Both the position numbers and the translations under genes were made by a program. A stretch of DNA of 64,000 nt from Shinella pollutisoli (GTDB taxonomy: Bacteria; Pseudomonadota; Alphaproteobacteria; Rhizobiales; Rhizobiaceae). The stretch lies in contig NZ_JANFDG010000015.1 of the NCBI RefSeq assembly GCF_024609765.1, positions 62,001 to 126,000 on the forward strand, read 5' to 3'. Below are positions 1-8,614 of this stretch, piece after piece. Each line of letters opens with the position of its first letter. The stretch's first letter is position 1. The notes below the pieces were generated by a model that saw only the letters and a program-made list of their open reading frames with translations, had not been told where the DNA came from and did no database searches.

Positions 1-174
1 CGCGATCGCCTCCGCGGTGCGCCGCGCGGGGCTGACATAGCCGAGCTCCGCGGCGGCGGCGAGGATCCGCCTGCGCTTCTCCGCGTCGAGCGGCGCTCCC
101 GGCAGGAAGGCGCGGGAGACCGCCGACAGCGAGACGTTGGCGGCATGCGCGACCTGTTTGGCGGTGGGCTTCAT
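1..174 (-). CDS. LacI-family transcriptional regulator, N-terminal part
   Basis: The first 58 codons of a gene that runs off the left edge. The translation opens with a classic LacI/GalR helix-turn-helix: MKPTAKQVAHAAN, then the recognition helix VSLSAVSRAF, then the hinge-side run RRRILAAAAELGY. LacI proteins are dimeric repressors whose C-terminal periplasmic-binding-like domain senses a sugar or related ligand. That part lies outside the window, so the effector is unknown. The gene is divergent from the HisD-type dehydrogenase at 273, and an imperfect dyad fills the shared promoter region (188-216). It is therefore the likely repressor of that operon. Family call is firm; target is inference. 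Confidence 0.9.
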   Translation of the reverse strand, partial: MKPTAKQVAHAANVSLSAVSRAFLPGAPLDAEKRRRILAAAAELGYVSPARRTAEAIA

Positions 175-187
175 GGCGGATCCTGTG

Positions 188-216
188 AAAGTTTTTCATG
201 ATCATACTGAAAACTT
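188..216. promoter_or_regulatory. Candidate LacI operator dyad
   Basis: AAGTTTTTCA at 189-198 and TGAAAACTT at 208-216 are inverted copies (one extra T in the left arm) around the 8-bp palindrome ATGATCAT. The AT-rich dyad sits between the divergent LacI gene and the dehydrogenase start at 273 in otherwise GC-rich DNA. Position and symmetry suit an operator for the LacI protein. Binding is inference. Confidence 0.55.
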
Positions 217-272
217 GCACCGGAGCGCAAGGCCGCCTTATCGTTCGCTGGAGAGCAAGAGGAGTGTGTGCC

Positions 273-1583
273 ATGCCCGTTCGCCATCTGAAGACCGGAA
301 AGCCCGCCGCGGATCGGGCGGACGACGACGCGAAGGTCCGCGCCGTCGTCGAAGCCACCCTGAAGGACATCGAGGAGCGGGGCGACGCCGCCGTCCGCGC
401 GCTCTCGGAGAAATTCGACCGGTTCTCGCCTCCCTCCTTCCTGCTGTCGCCGTCGGAGATCGAGGCGGCGATGAACCGGGTGTCAGAGCGCGACATGGCC
501 GATATCCGGTTCGCGCAGAAGCAGATCCGCAATTTCGCGCAGGTCCAGCGGGATTCTATGAAGGACGTCGAGGTCGAGACCTATCCGGGCGTCATCCTCG
601 GCCATCGCAACATCCCCGTGCAATCCGTCGGATGCTACGTTCCCGGCGGGAAGTTCCCGATGGTCGCCTCGGCGCACATGTCCGTCCTGACGGCGTCGGT
701 GGCCGGCGTGCCGCGCATCGTCGCGGCCGCGCCGCCGCAGAAGGGCGAGCCGCATCCGGCGATCGTCGCGGCCATGCACATGGGCGGGGCGCACGAGATC
801 TACGTGCTCGGCGGCATGCAGGCGGTCGGCGCGATGGCGCTCGGCACGCAGACGATCCGGCCGGTCGACATGCTCGTCGGCCCGGGCAACGCCTTCGTCG
901 CGGAAGCCAAGCGCCAGCTCTACGGCCGGGTCGGGATCGACCTGTTCGCCGGCCCCACGGAAACGATGGTGATTGCCGACGAGACCGTCGATGCGGAGAT
1001 GTGCGCGACCGACCTGCTCGGCCAGGCCGAGCACGGCTACAATTCGCCGGCCGTCCTCGTGACGAATTCCGAAAGGCTGGCGCGCGGCACCCTTGCGGAG
1101 ATCGACCGCCTCCTCTCCATCCTGCCGACGGCGGAGACGGCCGCCGTGTCGTGGAGGGACTACGGCGAGGTCATCGTCTGCGACACGTACGAGGAGATGC
1201 TCGACGTCGCCAACGACATCGCCTCGGAGCATGTCCAGGTGATGACCGACCGCGACGACTGGTTCCTGGAGAAGATGCACTCCTACGGCGCGCTGTTCCT
1301 GGGTCCGAGGACGAACGTCGCCAACGGCGACAAGGTGATCGGCACCAACCATACCCTTCCGACCAGGAAGGCTGGACGCTACACCGGCGGGCTGTGGGTC
1401 GGAAAATTCATCAAGACCCATTCCTACCAGAAGGTCGTCACGGATGCCGCGGCCGCGGAGATCGGTGCATACTGCTCGCGCCTGTGCCTGCTGGAGGGCT
1501 TCGTCGGCCACGCGGAACAGGCGAACGTGCGCGTCCGCCGCTACGGCGGCCGCAACATCCCCTACGGCGCGGCGGCGGAGTGA
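273..1583 (+). CDS. HisD-family polyol/sulfonate dehydrogenase, HpsN-like
   Basis: 436 aa, full length for the histidinol dehydrogenase family. The conserved metal/substrate set is present: Q251 and H254 in QAEH, the catalytic pair E319-H320, D353 and H360 in GDKVIGTNH, then E408 and H413. The pattern [17 protein letters not shown] followed by [13 protein letters not shown] is closer to sulfopropanediol 3-dehydrogenase (HpsN, which oxidises dihydroxypropanesulfonate to sulfolactate with NAD) than to biosynthetic HisD. No other his gene is nearby. The start is the ATG at 273, 7 bp after AAGAGGAG; the longer reading from 198 has no ribosome site. It is followed after 27 bp by an SDR, as in hps-type clusters. 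The exact substrate, sulfonate or other polyol, is not settled by sequence. Confidence 0.8.
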   Translation: MPVRHLKTGKPAADRADDDAKVRAVVEATLKDIEERGDAAVRALSEKFDRFSPPSFLLSPSEIEAAMNRVSERDMADIRFAQKQIRNFAQVQRDSMKDVEVETYPGVILGHRNIPVQSVGCYVPGGKFPMVASAHMSVLTASVAGVPRIVAAAPPQKGEPHPAIVAAMHMGGAHEIYVLGGMQAVGAMALGTQTIRPVDMLVGPGNAFVAEAKRQLYGRVGIDLFAGPTETMVIADETVDAEMCATDLLGQAEHGYNSPAVLVTNSERLARGTLAEIDRLLSILPTAETAAVSWRDYGEVIVCDTYEEMLDVANDIASEHVQVMTDRDDWFLEKMHSYGALFLGPRTNVANGDKVIGTNHTLPTRKAGRYTGGLWVGKFIKTHSYQKVVTDAAAAEIGAYCSRLCLLEGFVGHAEQANVRVRRYGGRNIPYGAAAE

Positions 1584-1610
1584 CCGGCGCGCGATCCCTC
1601 CGATGACAGG

Positions 1611-2390
1611 ATGAACGCCATGTCTCCATCGCTTCCCCGCACCCCGTCCTTCCGGCTGGAGGGCAAGTCGGCGCTCGTCGCCGGCGCGTCCTCCGGCATC
1701 GGGCTCGGGGCGGCGATGGCCCTTGCGGAGGCCGGAGCGTCCGTCTCGCTGGCGGCCCGGCCGTCGGCGAGGCTGGAAGAGGCCGCCGATGCGATCGCCC
1801 GCGAGGGATACAAGGCGAGGGCGCTGCCGCTCGACGTCGCCGACGTGCGCGGGACGGCGGAGGCCGTGGCGGCGAGCGGGCCCTTCGACGTCCTCGTGAA
1901 CAGTGCGGGCATCGCCCGCCACGGCGCGGCCGTCGAGACGACGCCGGAGGATTTCGACGCGGCGTTCGCCGTGAACGTGAAGGGGGCCTATTTCCTCGCC
2001 CAGGCGGTCGCCAAGGGCCTGATGGCGGCGAAAAGGCCCGGCTCGATCATCACGATCTCCTCGCAGATGGCCCATGTCGGCGGCATCGACCGCGCGGTCT
2101 ACAGCGCGACCAAGCATGCGGTCGAGGGCTTCACCAAGTCGATGGCCATCGAATGGGGGCCGCACGGGATCAGGGTCAACACCATCTGCCCGACCTTCAT
2201 CCGCACGGCCCTGACGGAGCAGACCTTCGCCAATCCCGAGCGCGTGAAGTGGATCACCGACAAGATCAAGCTCGGCCGGCTCGGCCGGGTGGAGGACATC
2301 ATGGCGGCCGTCGTCTATCTCGCGTCGGACGCCGCGGCGATGGTGACCGGAACGGCCCTGATGGTCGACGGCGGCTGGACCGCCGACTAG
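1611..2390 (+). CDS. Short-chain dehydrogenase/reductase
   Basis: 259-aa classical SDR. It has the NAD(P) motif GASSGIG (residues 25-31), NSAG (97-100), catalytic Ser150/151, Tyr164 and Lys168 (YSATK), and the C-terminal VDGGW ending. It sits 27 bp after the HpsN-like gene and is probably cotranscribed. In characterised hps loci an SDR (HpsO) interconverts the C2 alcohol and ketone, so a matching redox step on the same substrate is plausible. An alternative start is the ATG at 1620. The family is certain; the substrate is not. Confidence 0.82.
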   Translation: MNAMSPSLPRTPSFRLEGKSALVAGASSGIGLGAAMALAEAGASVSLAARPSARLEEAADAIAREGYKARALPLDVADVRGTAEAVAASGPFDVLVNSAGIARHGAAVETTPEDFDAAFAVNVKGAYFLAQAVAKGLMAAKRPGSIITISSQMAHVGGIDRAVYSATKHAVEGFTKSMAIEWGPHGIRVNTICPTFIRTALTEQTFANPERVKWITDKIKLGRLGRVEDIMAAVVYLASDAAAMVTGTALMVDGGWTAD

Positions 2391-2560
2391 CCCCGGCCGC
2401 ATCGGCATCGGATCGTCCGACATGCCCAAAAAAGCGGCAGATGGAAGCAATTCGTTAAGCATGGCCGCATAACCTGCCGGAACGAAGCTTCTCGGCTTCG
2501 AGGAGGACCGCGGACGATGCCGGAGCATCGGGCAGCGGAGCGTTTTGGGGGACATGAAAT

Positions 2561-4768
2561 ATGCTGCTGAGTTCGGCCACCGGCCGCAACATCTTCGCGG
2601 TCGCCGCCTGCGGCCTGATCGCGACCATCACGGCTTCGGCCGTGCTGTTCTATCGCTCCTACGAGGACGTGCGGAGCACCAGCCTCGACCGCATGCGGCA
2701 GATCGCCAAGGCGGAAGCCCTGGCGTCCGAAAACCGCATCGGCGGCACCGTGCGCATCATCGACGGGCTCGGGGCGGTGCTGGAGACCATGAAGGAGAAC
2801 GGCGAGGCCGAGCGTGCCAGGGCCGACCGGGTCGTCCACCACATGCTCGAGCGCAGCCCCGACATCCTCGCGCTCTGGACGGGCTGGGAGCCGGATGCCT
2901 TCGACGGCAGGGACGCCGATTTCGTCAATGCGGAAGGCTACGACGCCACGGGCCGCTACGTGCCCTATTTCGTCCGCGGCGCGAACGGCGAGATCTCCAA
3001 CACGGCGCTCACCGACTACGCGGTGCCGGGCCCCGGCGATTTCTACCAGTTGCCCTTCACGCAGCAGAAGACCGTCGTCATCGAGCCCTATCCTTACGCG
3101 ATCGACGGCAAGGACGTGCTGATCACCTCCGTCTCCAAGCCGATCGTCGTCGGCGGCAAGGTGATGGGCGTCGCCGGTCTCGACCTCTCGCTCACCGAGA
3201 CGAGCAAGGCGCTTTCGGCCATCCACCCCATGGAGACGGGCTATATCAGCCTGGTGAGCGGCGGCGGCAAGATCGTCGGCCACCCCAACGCGGCGCTGAT
3301 CGGCAAGACGCTCGCCGAGGGCGGCGCGGAGACGGCCGGGTGGGACGCGCTCGTCGCCGACCCGGGCGCCGAGCGCGAGATCGCGGCGCCGGACGGCACG
3401 GCCTACCTCGCCGTCGCGTCGCCGGTGACGCTCACCCCGGAGATCACGTGGTATGCGATCGTCGCGGTTCCGAAGAGCACGGTCTTCGCGCAGCTGAACG
3501 CGATGATGCGCGACGCGGCCCTGATCGTCGCCACCGCCGCCGCGCTGCTTGCGCTCGCGGGCTGGCTGATCGCCCGCCGCTTCATCGGCCGCATCTCCAA
3601 CATCATCGGCGAGACGGCGCAGATCGCCCAGGGCAATCTGCAGCTCGAATTGAAGGACAGCCAGGTCAGGGACGAGATCGGCGACCTCGCCCGCTCGCTC
3701 GAGGTGCTGCTCGACAACAACCGGGAGAAGGCGCGGCTCGAACAGGAGGCGGACGCGAACCGCAGCCTCAGCGAGGAGGAGCGCATCGCCCGCGAGCGCA
3801 AGGCGGCCAAGGAGGCGGCGGACATCAAGTTCGCGGTCGACAGCTTGGCCGAGGCCCTGTCGAAGCTCGCCGACGGCGACGTCTCCTGCCGCATCGAGCA
3901 GGCCTTCGTGGCGCAGCTCGATGCCGTCCGCGAGGATTTCAACAGCTCCGCCGCCAAGCTGCAGGATGCGCTGCTGCGCGTCGCGGAGAACGCGCGCGGC
4001 ATCGACGCCGGCGCGAACGAGATCAAGTCGGCCGCCGACGACCTGTCGAAGCGGACCGAGCAGCAGGCGGCCGCCGTCGAGGAGACCGCCGCGGCGCTGG
4101 AGGAGATCACGACGACCGTCAAGGACGCGGCCAAGCGCGCCCACGAGGCCGGGCAGCTCGTCTCCCGCACGCGCGTCGGGGCGGAACGGTCCGGCGAGGT
4201 GGTGCGCCAGGCGGTGATCGCGATGGAGCGGATCGAGAAATCCTCGAACGAGATCTCCAACATCATCGGTGTGATCGACGAGATCGCCTTCCAGACCAAC
4301 CTCCTTGCCCTGAACGCGGGCGTCGAGGCGGCGCGCGCGGGAGAGGCCGGCAAGGGCTTCGCCGTCGTCGCGCAGGAGGTGCGCGAGCTCGCGCAGCGCT
4401 CGGCGAGCGCCGCCAAGGAGATCAAGGCGCTCATCACGACGTCGAACCAGCAGGTGGAGGAGGGCGTCCAGCTCGTCGCCGACACCGGCCGGGCGCTCGA
4501 TGCGATCGTCGCGGAGGTGCAGGAGATCAACCAGCACGTCGCCGCCATCGTCGAATCCGCGCAGGAGCAGTCGGCCGGGCTCCAGCAGATCAACACGGCG
4601 GTCAACACCATGGACCAGGATACCCAGAAGAACGCGGCGATGGTCGAGGAGACGACCGCCGCGAGCCACAGCCTCGCCATGGAGGTCAACGCGCTCAACC
4701 AGCTCCTGCGCCAGTTCAGGCTGGGCTCGAAGGCCGGCGGCGAGCGCCAGGTGAGCAGGGCGGCCTGA
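2561..4768 (+). CDS. Methyl-accepting chemotaxis protein
   Basis: 735-aa inner-membrane chemoreceptor. The first transmembrane helix is at about 9-29, followed by a periplasmic sensor of about 285 residues resembling a double-Cache domain (motifs near WTGWEPDAF and [15 protein letters not shown]). The second helix is at about 316-340. A HAMP domain follows, then a second HAMP-like stretch near 420-470, and the long signalling coiled coil. The hairpin tip [20 protein letters not shown] is near 572-591. It would pass ligand signals to CheA/CheW to bias flagellar rotation. It ends in SRAA without an evident CheR-tether pentapeptide. The start ATG follows a GGGGG ribosome site. A strong hairpin terminator lies 23 bp past the stop. 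Double-Cache receptors often bind amino acids or organic acids; the ligand here is unknown. Confidence 0.92.
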   Translation: MLLSSATGRNIFAVAACGLIATITASAVLFYRSYEDVRSTSLDRMRQIAKAEALASENRIGGTVRIIDGLGAVLETMKENGEAERARADRVVHHMLERSPDILALWTGWEPDAFDGRDADFVNAEGYDATGRYVPYFVRGANGEISNTALTDYAVPGPGDFYQLPFTQQKTVVIEPYPYAIDGKDVLITSVSKPIVVGGKVMGVAGLDLSLTETSKALSAIHPMETGYISLVSGGGKIVGHPNAALIGKTLAEGGAETAGWDALVADPGAEREIAAPDGTAYLAVASPVTLTPEITWYAIVAVPKSTVFAQLNAMMRDAALIVATAAALLALAGWLIARRFIGRISNIIGETAQIAQGNLQLELKDSQVRDEIGDLARSLEVLLDNNREKARLEQEADANRSLSEEERIARERKAAKEAADIKFAVDSLAEALSKLADGDVSCRIEQAFVAQLDAVREDFNSSAAKLQDALLRVAENARGIDAGANEIKSAADDLSKRTEQQAAAVEETAAALEEITTTVKDAAKRAHEAGQLVSRTRVGAERSGEVVRQAVIAMERIEKSSNEISNIIGVIDEIAFQTNLLALNAGVEAARAGEAGKGFAVVAQEVRELAQRSASAAKEIKALITTSNQQVEEGVQLVADTGRALDAIVAEVQEINQHVAAIVESAQEQSAGLQQINTAVNTMDQDTQKNAAMVEETTAASHSLAMEVNALNQLLRQFRLGSKAGGERQVSRAA

Positions 4769-4791
4769 CCGCCCGCCCGATCGATCGAAAG

Positions 4792-4822
4792 ACGGGCGCC
4801 CGGCCTGCCGCCGGGCGCCCGT
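4792..4822 (+). terminator. Rho-independent-like terminator after the chemoreceptor gene
   Basis: Perfect 12-bp stem ACGGGCGCCCGG / CCGGGCGCCCGT with a 7-nt loop (4804-4810), followed by a short T-containing stretch. It begins 23 bp after the receptor stop codon. Confidence 0.75.
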
Positions 4823-4867
4823 CGCCGTTTCAGCGGGCGATCAGCCGCGGAGCTCGGCCGGCGCACG

Positions 4868-5077
4868 ATGGACGCGCTGCTCTCGAAGGAGATACAGATC
4901 GCGCTCCTCGAAAACACCGTCCGCCGCCCGAGCCGCAACGACATCGTGGTGAGCGACCACGTAGCCCTGCCGGCCCTCGACGCGATCAACATCTTCGCGA
5001 CGGACGAGGCGGAAGCGGCGGCGCAGCGCGAGGCGTTTCTCGGCTGCTGGCAGGCCTATCTGCAGGCCGCCGACTGA
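4868..5077 (+). CDS. Small hypothetical protein
   Basis: 69-aa ORF with strongly GC-biased third codon positions, as in the real genes around it. It is soluble, acidic in the second half and rich in alanine (DEAEAAAQREAFLGCWQAYLQ), with no signal peptide or membrane helix. No family is recognised. The ribosome site is weak: a GGAG lies about 15 bp upstream of the ATG. It sits after the chemoreceptor terminator and before an AraC remnant, so it could be a small real gene or a fragment of something larger. Confidence 0.4.
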   Translation: MDALLSKEIQIALLENTVRRPSRNDIVVSDHVALPALDAINIFATDEAEAAAQREAFLGCWQAYLQAAD

Positions 5078-5131
5078 AGGACCCTGCCAAAGACGGATGC
5101 CGTCCGGTGCGGTCGTGCCGGGCGGCCGCCC

Positions 5132-5257
5132 TCAGGCCCGGCGGTGTCTGGGCGTGACGCCGTAGGTCTTCTCGAAGGCCGTCGTGAAGCTGGAGGGATC
5201 GCGGTATCCGGCGAGATAGGCGGCCCGGGCGTGATGCAGGCGCTGCTCCGTCCGGAG
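5132..5257 (-). pseudogene. AraC-family regulator, C-terminal remnant
   Basis: The minus strand reads the end of an AraC DNA-binding domain: GYRDPSSFTTAFEKTYGVTP followed by RHRRA and a stop. Before it comes RTEQRLHHARAAYLA. In intact AraC proteins roughly 12-15 residues (the LPVAEIA-type helix) separate the ARxLL helix from GYxDxSxF; here they are missing and no upstream domain exists. It fills the gap after the betaine-type permease stop at 5265. I read it as a decayed gene with an internal deletion. Confidence 0.7.
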
Positions 5258-5264
5258 CCGCCCG

Positions 5265-6758
5265 TCAGGGCGACTGCCGGCCCTGGACGATGCGGTCGAG
5301 GACGATCGCGCAGAGCAGGATGGCGAGGCCGGCGAGGAGACCCTGGCCCTGCGCGGCATATTGCAGGGCGTGCAGCACGTCCTCGCCGAGGCCCTTGGCG
5401 CCGATCAGGGCGGCGATCACCACCATGGACAGGCACATGAGGATCGTCTGGCTGACGCCGGCCATGATCGAGGGCGCAGCCGTCGGCAGGTCGATCCTGA
5501 AGAGGATGAAGGTGCGCGACGCGCCGAAGGCGACCGCTGCCTCCCGCACGGCGGCGGGAACCGAGGCGATGCCGAGCGCCGTCAGCCGCACGACCGGCGG
5601 AATGCCGAAGATGACGGTCGCGATGATGCCGGACGGCTTGCCGATGCCGAACAGCGCGATCACCGGGATCAGATAGACGAAGGCGGGCATGGTCTGCATG
5701 AAGTCGAGCAGCGGACGCATGACCGCCGCGACCCGCCGGTTGTAGCCGCACAGCACGCCGAGCGGGATGCCGATCGCTACGGAGATCAGCGCCGCCGTGC
5801 CGAGGAGGGCGACGGTCTGCATGCTCTTTTCCCAGTAGCCGAGGATGGCGAGATAGCTGACGGCGACGAAGGTCAGCAGGAAGACCCGGAAGCCGGCGAG
5901 CTGCCAGGCGAGGGCGAGGATCACGGCCATGACGACGGGCCAGGGCGTGCCGGTGAGGATGCCCTCCATCAGGCCGAGCATGGCGTCGATCGCCGCTGTG
6001 AGGCGGCCGGCCACGGGCGACGCCGCGCCGCTGACGGCGGCGACGCCCGCATTCAGCCGGGCGGCGGCGGCCGAGTTCCAGGCGGGATCGCTCGGAACGG
6101 CGTCGAACAGCGTGCGGTCGGCGAAGTGGAGGAAGACGATCGGGACGAAGACGGCAAGCAGGCCGGCGGCGCCGGCGGCGTGCAGCAGGCTGAAGCCGGC
6201 CTTGCCGGCGTCGCCTTCCAGCCGCCATTCGCGGAAGCGGCGCTCGGCAATATGGTCGGCGAGACCGCCGGCGGCAAGGCGCGCCAGGAGGAGCAGGCCG
6301 CCGCCGATGGCGACGATCAGCGAGGCGCCGGACCTCGCGTCCTCCGCCGCCTGCCGTGCATCCTTTGCCGCCTGCTCCAGTGCTGCGGCGGAGCGCGTCA
6401 GGGACTTGGCCATGGCGGAGCCGGGATCCGCATCGTTCGCGGTCCTCGCCTCGGCGAGGCGCGTGGCGGCAAGGGTCGCGAGGCGGTCGGCGCGGGCGCC
6501 CTGTTCTCCGCTCGCTCCGCCCGAAAGCGCGAAGGCGATGAGCACGGCGGCGAGCAGGTCGGCGACGAGGACGGGCCAGAAGGCCGACCACAGGCGGCGC
6601 CCGCCGAACCAGACAGGCCCGAACAGGGCGGCGGCGACATTGAACGAGGGCACGTAGCCGCGCCGCTCGCCGATTCGCCGGAAGGCCCTGCGGTAGTAGG
6701 AGCCGTTGATGCCGGCGAAGCGCGAAACGGCCTCGTCCCAGGCGCTGTGGTCGCTCAT
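5265..6758 (-). CDS. Betaine-type ABC transporter permease with N-terminal extra module
   Basis: 497 aa. The C-terminal ~280 residues are a ProW/OpuAB-like permease: helices, then the EAA-type loop FGASRTFILFRIDLPTAAPS and the family signature around MPAFVYLIPVIALFGIGKP. ProW-type proteins are usually 280-350 aa. This one carries about 210 extra N-terminal residues: a stretch resembling DUF2628 (FNVAAALFGPVWFGGRR plus helices), an Ala/Arg-rich probable coiled coil at about 80-145, and further helices. The start at 6758 overlaps the ATPase stop by 4 bp (ATGA), deciding it over the upstream ATG. It forms the membrane channel for the binding protein at 7608. Substrate class (quaternary amine or osmolyte) is inferred from family. 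Confidence 0.87.
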   Translation of the reverse strand: MSDHSAWDEAVSRFAGINGSYYRRAFRRIGERRGYVPSFNVAAALFGPVWFGGRRLWSAFWPVLVADLLAAVLIAFALSGGASGEQGARADRLATLAATRLAEARTANDADPGSAMAKSLTRSAAALEQAAKDARQAAEDARSGASLIVAIGGGLLLLARLAAGGLADHIAERRFREWRLEGDAGKAGFSLLHAAGAAGLLAVFVPIVFLHFADRTLFDAVPSDPAWNSAAAARLNAGVAAVSGAASPVAGRLTAAIDAMLGLMEGILTGTPWPVVMAVILALAWQLAGFRVFLLTFVAVSYLAILGYWEKSMQTVALLGTAALISVAIGIPLGVLCGYNRRVAAVMRPLLDFMQTMPAFVYLIPVIALFGIGKPSGIIATVIFGIPPVVRLTALGIASVPAAVREAAVAFGASRTFILFRIDLPTAAPSIMAGVSQTILMCLSMVVIAALIGAKGLGEDVLHALQYAAQGQGLLAGLAILLCAIVLDRIVQGRQSP

Positions 6759-7603
6759 GCGAAGGCCCTGACTCTGGCGGAAGGCTGTGCGTCGCACGCG
6801 GGGAGGCGGGCGTTGCGGACAAAGCGGCGGACGTAATCGTCCGCCGGGCGGCTCGCCAGGGCCTCGGCCGTGCCCGTCTGCACGATGCGGCCGGCGCGCA
6901 TGAGGACGACGCGGTCGGCGATGCGGAAGGCCTCGTCGACGTCGTGGGTGACGAAGACGGTCGTCTTGCCGAGCTCGCGCGACAGCGCCATGAACTGGGT
7001 CTGCAGGTCGTGGCGGATCAGCGGATCGAGCGCGCTGAACGGCTCGTCCATCAGCAGGATGTCGGGATCGGCGGCAAGCGCCCGGGCAAGGCCGACGCGC
7101 TGCTGCATGCCGCCGGAAAGCGCGCCCACCCGCCGGTCGCCGAGGCCGTCCAGCCCGACGCGGGCGAGGAGCTCGTCCGCCCGGTCCTCGCGCTTCGTGC
7201 GCGCGACGCCGCGGATCTCGAGCGGCAGGGCGACGTTGTCGCGCACGGAGAGATGGGCGACGAGCGCATGCGACTGGAACACCATGCCAATGCGCCGCGA
7301 GCGCAGCTCGCGCAGCGCCTTCGGCCCGAGCGAGAGGATGTCGCCGCCGTCGATCCGCACCCGACCGGCGCTCGGTTCGAGCAGCCGGTTGACGAGGCGC
7401 ACGAGCGTCGACTTGCCGCTGCCGGAAAGACCCATCAGGCAGACGAGCTCTCCCTTCCCGACGGAAAGGCTGGCGCCGGCCACGCCGACGACCGCGCGCA
7501 GGCGCTTGAGGACGGCTTCGTCGGGCGCGTCGCGGCGGGCTTCCCGGAGGATCGCCCGCTCGTCCGCGCCGAAAACCTTCCAGACGTCCTCGAGCTCGAT
7601 CAC
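6755..7603 (-). CDS. Betaine-type ABC transporter ATP-binding protein
   Basis: ProV/OpuAA-like ATPase, 282 aa from the GTG at 7603, which lies 4 bp after the binding-protein stop. Walker A GLSGSGKST is at 58-66. The signature LSGGMQQRVGLARAL, Walker B ILLMDEPF and switch histidine (VFVTHD) all follow. The ~40-residue stretch before Walker A (KRLRAVVGVAGASLSV) is typical of ProV. E. coli ProV is about 400 aa with C-terminal CBS domains that sense ionic strength; this protein stops soon after the ATPase fold, so it is unlikely to be osmo-gated through CBS. An ATG at 7669 inside the upstream gene would add 22 residues and is less likely. Confidence 0.88.
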   Translation of the reverse strand: MIELEDVWKVFGADERAILREARRDAPDEAVLKRLRAVVGVAGASLSVGKGELVCLMGLSGSGKSTLVRLVNRLLEPSAGRVRIDGGDILSLGPKALRELRSRRIGMVFQSHALVAHLSVRDNVALPLEIRGVARTKREDRADELLARVGLDGLGDRRVGALSGGMQQRVGLARALAADPDILLMDEPFSALDPLIRHDLQTQFMALSRELGKTTVFVTHDVDEAFRIADRVVLMRAGRIVQTGTAEALASRPADDYVRRFVRNARLPACDAQPSARVRAFA

Positions 7604-7607
7604 GGGA

Positions 7608-8576
7608 TCAGTTCCCGAGCCAGCCGGCGACGACGTCCGGATTGGCGGCGAGCCATTCCCGGGCCGCATCGTCCGGCGCCTTGCCCTCGACGGCGATCGC
7701 GAAGGCGAGCCTGCTGACGGCGTCGGTCGTGAACGTCACCTTCTCCAGGATCGCGGCCACCTCCGGCGCGCTCTCGGCGAGCGACCTCGAATAGGCGATG
7801 TGGATCTCGGCATCCTTGTAGGCCGACTTGATCGAGGATTTCTCCAGCCAGTTCGGATCGGACGGCTCGACGAAGGTCCAGTTCGCGGCGTCGTGCGCCG
7901 GCTCCTCCAGGACCGCGAGCTCGTAGCGGGCGAAATTCTGGTGCGGGCCGTAGCAATAGCCGATCCAGCCGGTGCCGGCCTTCACGGCGGCGTCGAGGTC
8001 GGCGGTCGCGACCGCCTCGTCCGTCGTCTGCAGCTCGAAGAAGTCGGCGAAGCCGTAGTCGCGGGCGCGCACCGTCTCGATGTTGGTGGAGAGCCAGCCG
8101 GCGGCGCCGATCCAGATGCGGCCCTTGCCCTTGCCGTCGGCCGAGAAGACGGCGGCCTTCGCCGGGTCGGAGAGGTCGAAGACGGAACGGATGTCGTGCT
8201 TGTCGGCGGTCGCCTTCGTGGTGCAGTAGCCCTGCGTGCCGGCGTAGGAATTGGCGGCGAGCTTCACCTTGCCGCCTTCGCCGGCATACTGGCCGACGAG
8301 CGCCTGCTGGTTCGGCAGCCAGACGTCGGTCCAGATGTCGATCTCGCCGGCATTGCGGTTGAGCGCTTCCCAGATGACCGGCACGGAGCCGGCCTTCACG
8401 GCCTGGACCTCCTTGCCGAGCTGATCTTCGAGCAGCGCCTTCACGACATAGGCGGTACCCTGCGCGGTGGCGTAGCCGGGATCAGCGACGGTGATGGGAG
8501 CGGCCTGCGCGAGCGCTGGCCAGAGCGTGGCGAGCGCGGCGGAGGTTGCGAGAAGGGCTTTGACGGCGGTGAGCAT
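7608..8576 (-). CDS. Betaine-type ABC transporter substrate-binding protein
   Basis: 322 aa, ProX/OpuAC-like. The Sec signal peptide runs MLTAVKALLATSAALATLWP to the cleavage site at about AQAA. The mature protein has the family opening DPGYATAQGTAYVVKALLE and several Trp/Tyr residues (WTDVWLPNQ, WIGYCYGPHQ) of the kind that form aromatic boxes around quaternary ammonium groups. It should deliver ligand in the periplasm to the permease and ATPase encoded just downstream. The ligand could be betaine, choline or a related onium compound; the flavin monooxygenase next door suggests a compound that is then oxidised. Confidence 0.87.
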   Translation of the reverse strand: MLTAVKALLATSAALATLWPALAQAAPITVADPGYATAQGTAYVVKALLEDQLGKEVQAVKAGSVPVIWEALNRNAGEIDIWTDVWLPNQQALVGQYAGEGGKVKLAANSYAGTQGYCTTKATADKHDIRSVFDLSDPAKAAVFSADGKGKGRIWIGAAGWLSTNIETVRARDYGFADFFELQTTDEAVATADLDAAVKAGTGWIGYCYGPHQNFARYELAVLEEPAHDAANWTFVEPSDPNWLEKSSIKSAYKDAEIHIAYSRSLAESAPEVAAILEKVTFTTDAVSRLAFAIAVEGKAPDDAAREWLAANPDVVAGWLGN

Positions 8577-8614
8577 CGTTGCGTCCGTTCGTTTCGGGGT
8601 TGGTGTCTTGGATG

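Noticed and set aside
273-1583. Histidine biosynthesis (hisD)
   Set aside because: No other his genes are near, a LacI regulator and SDR flank it, and motifs fit the HpsN-like catabolic branch better.
483-2555. A 690-codon minus-strand ORF across the HpsN-like and SDR genes
   Set aside because: It is an antisense shadow in high-GC DNA: Arg/Asp/His-rich, no family motifs, while the plus strand carries two complete enzymes.
2387-4669. A 760-codon minus-strand ORF over the chemoreceptor
   Set aside because: Low-complexity Arg/Leu/Asp antisense frame; the chemoreceptor on the plus strand has every expected domain.
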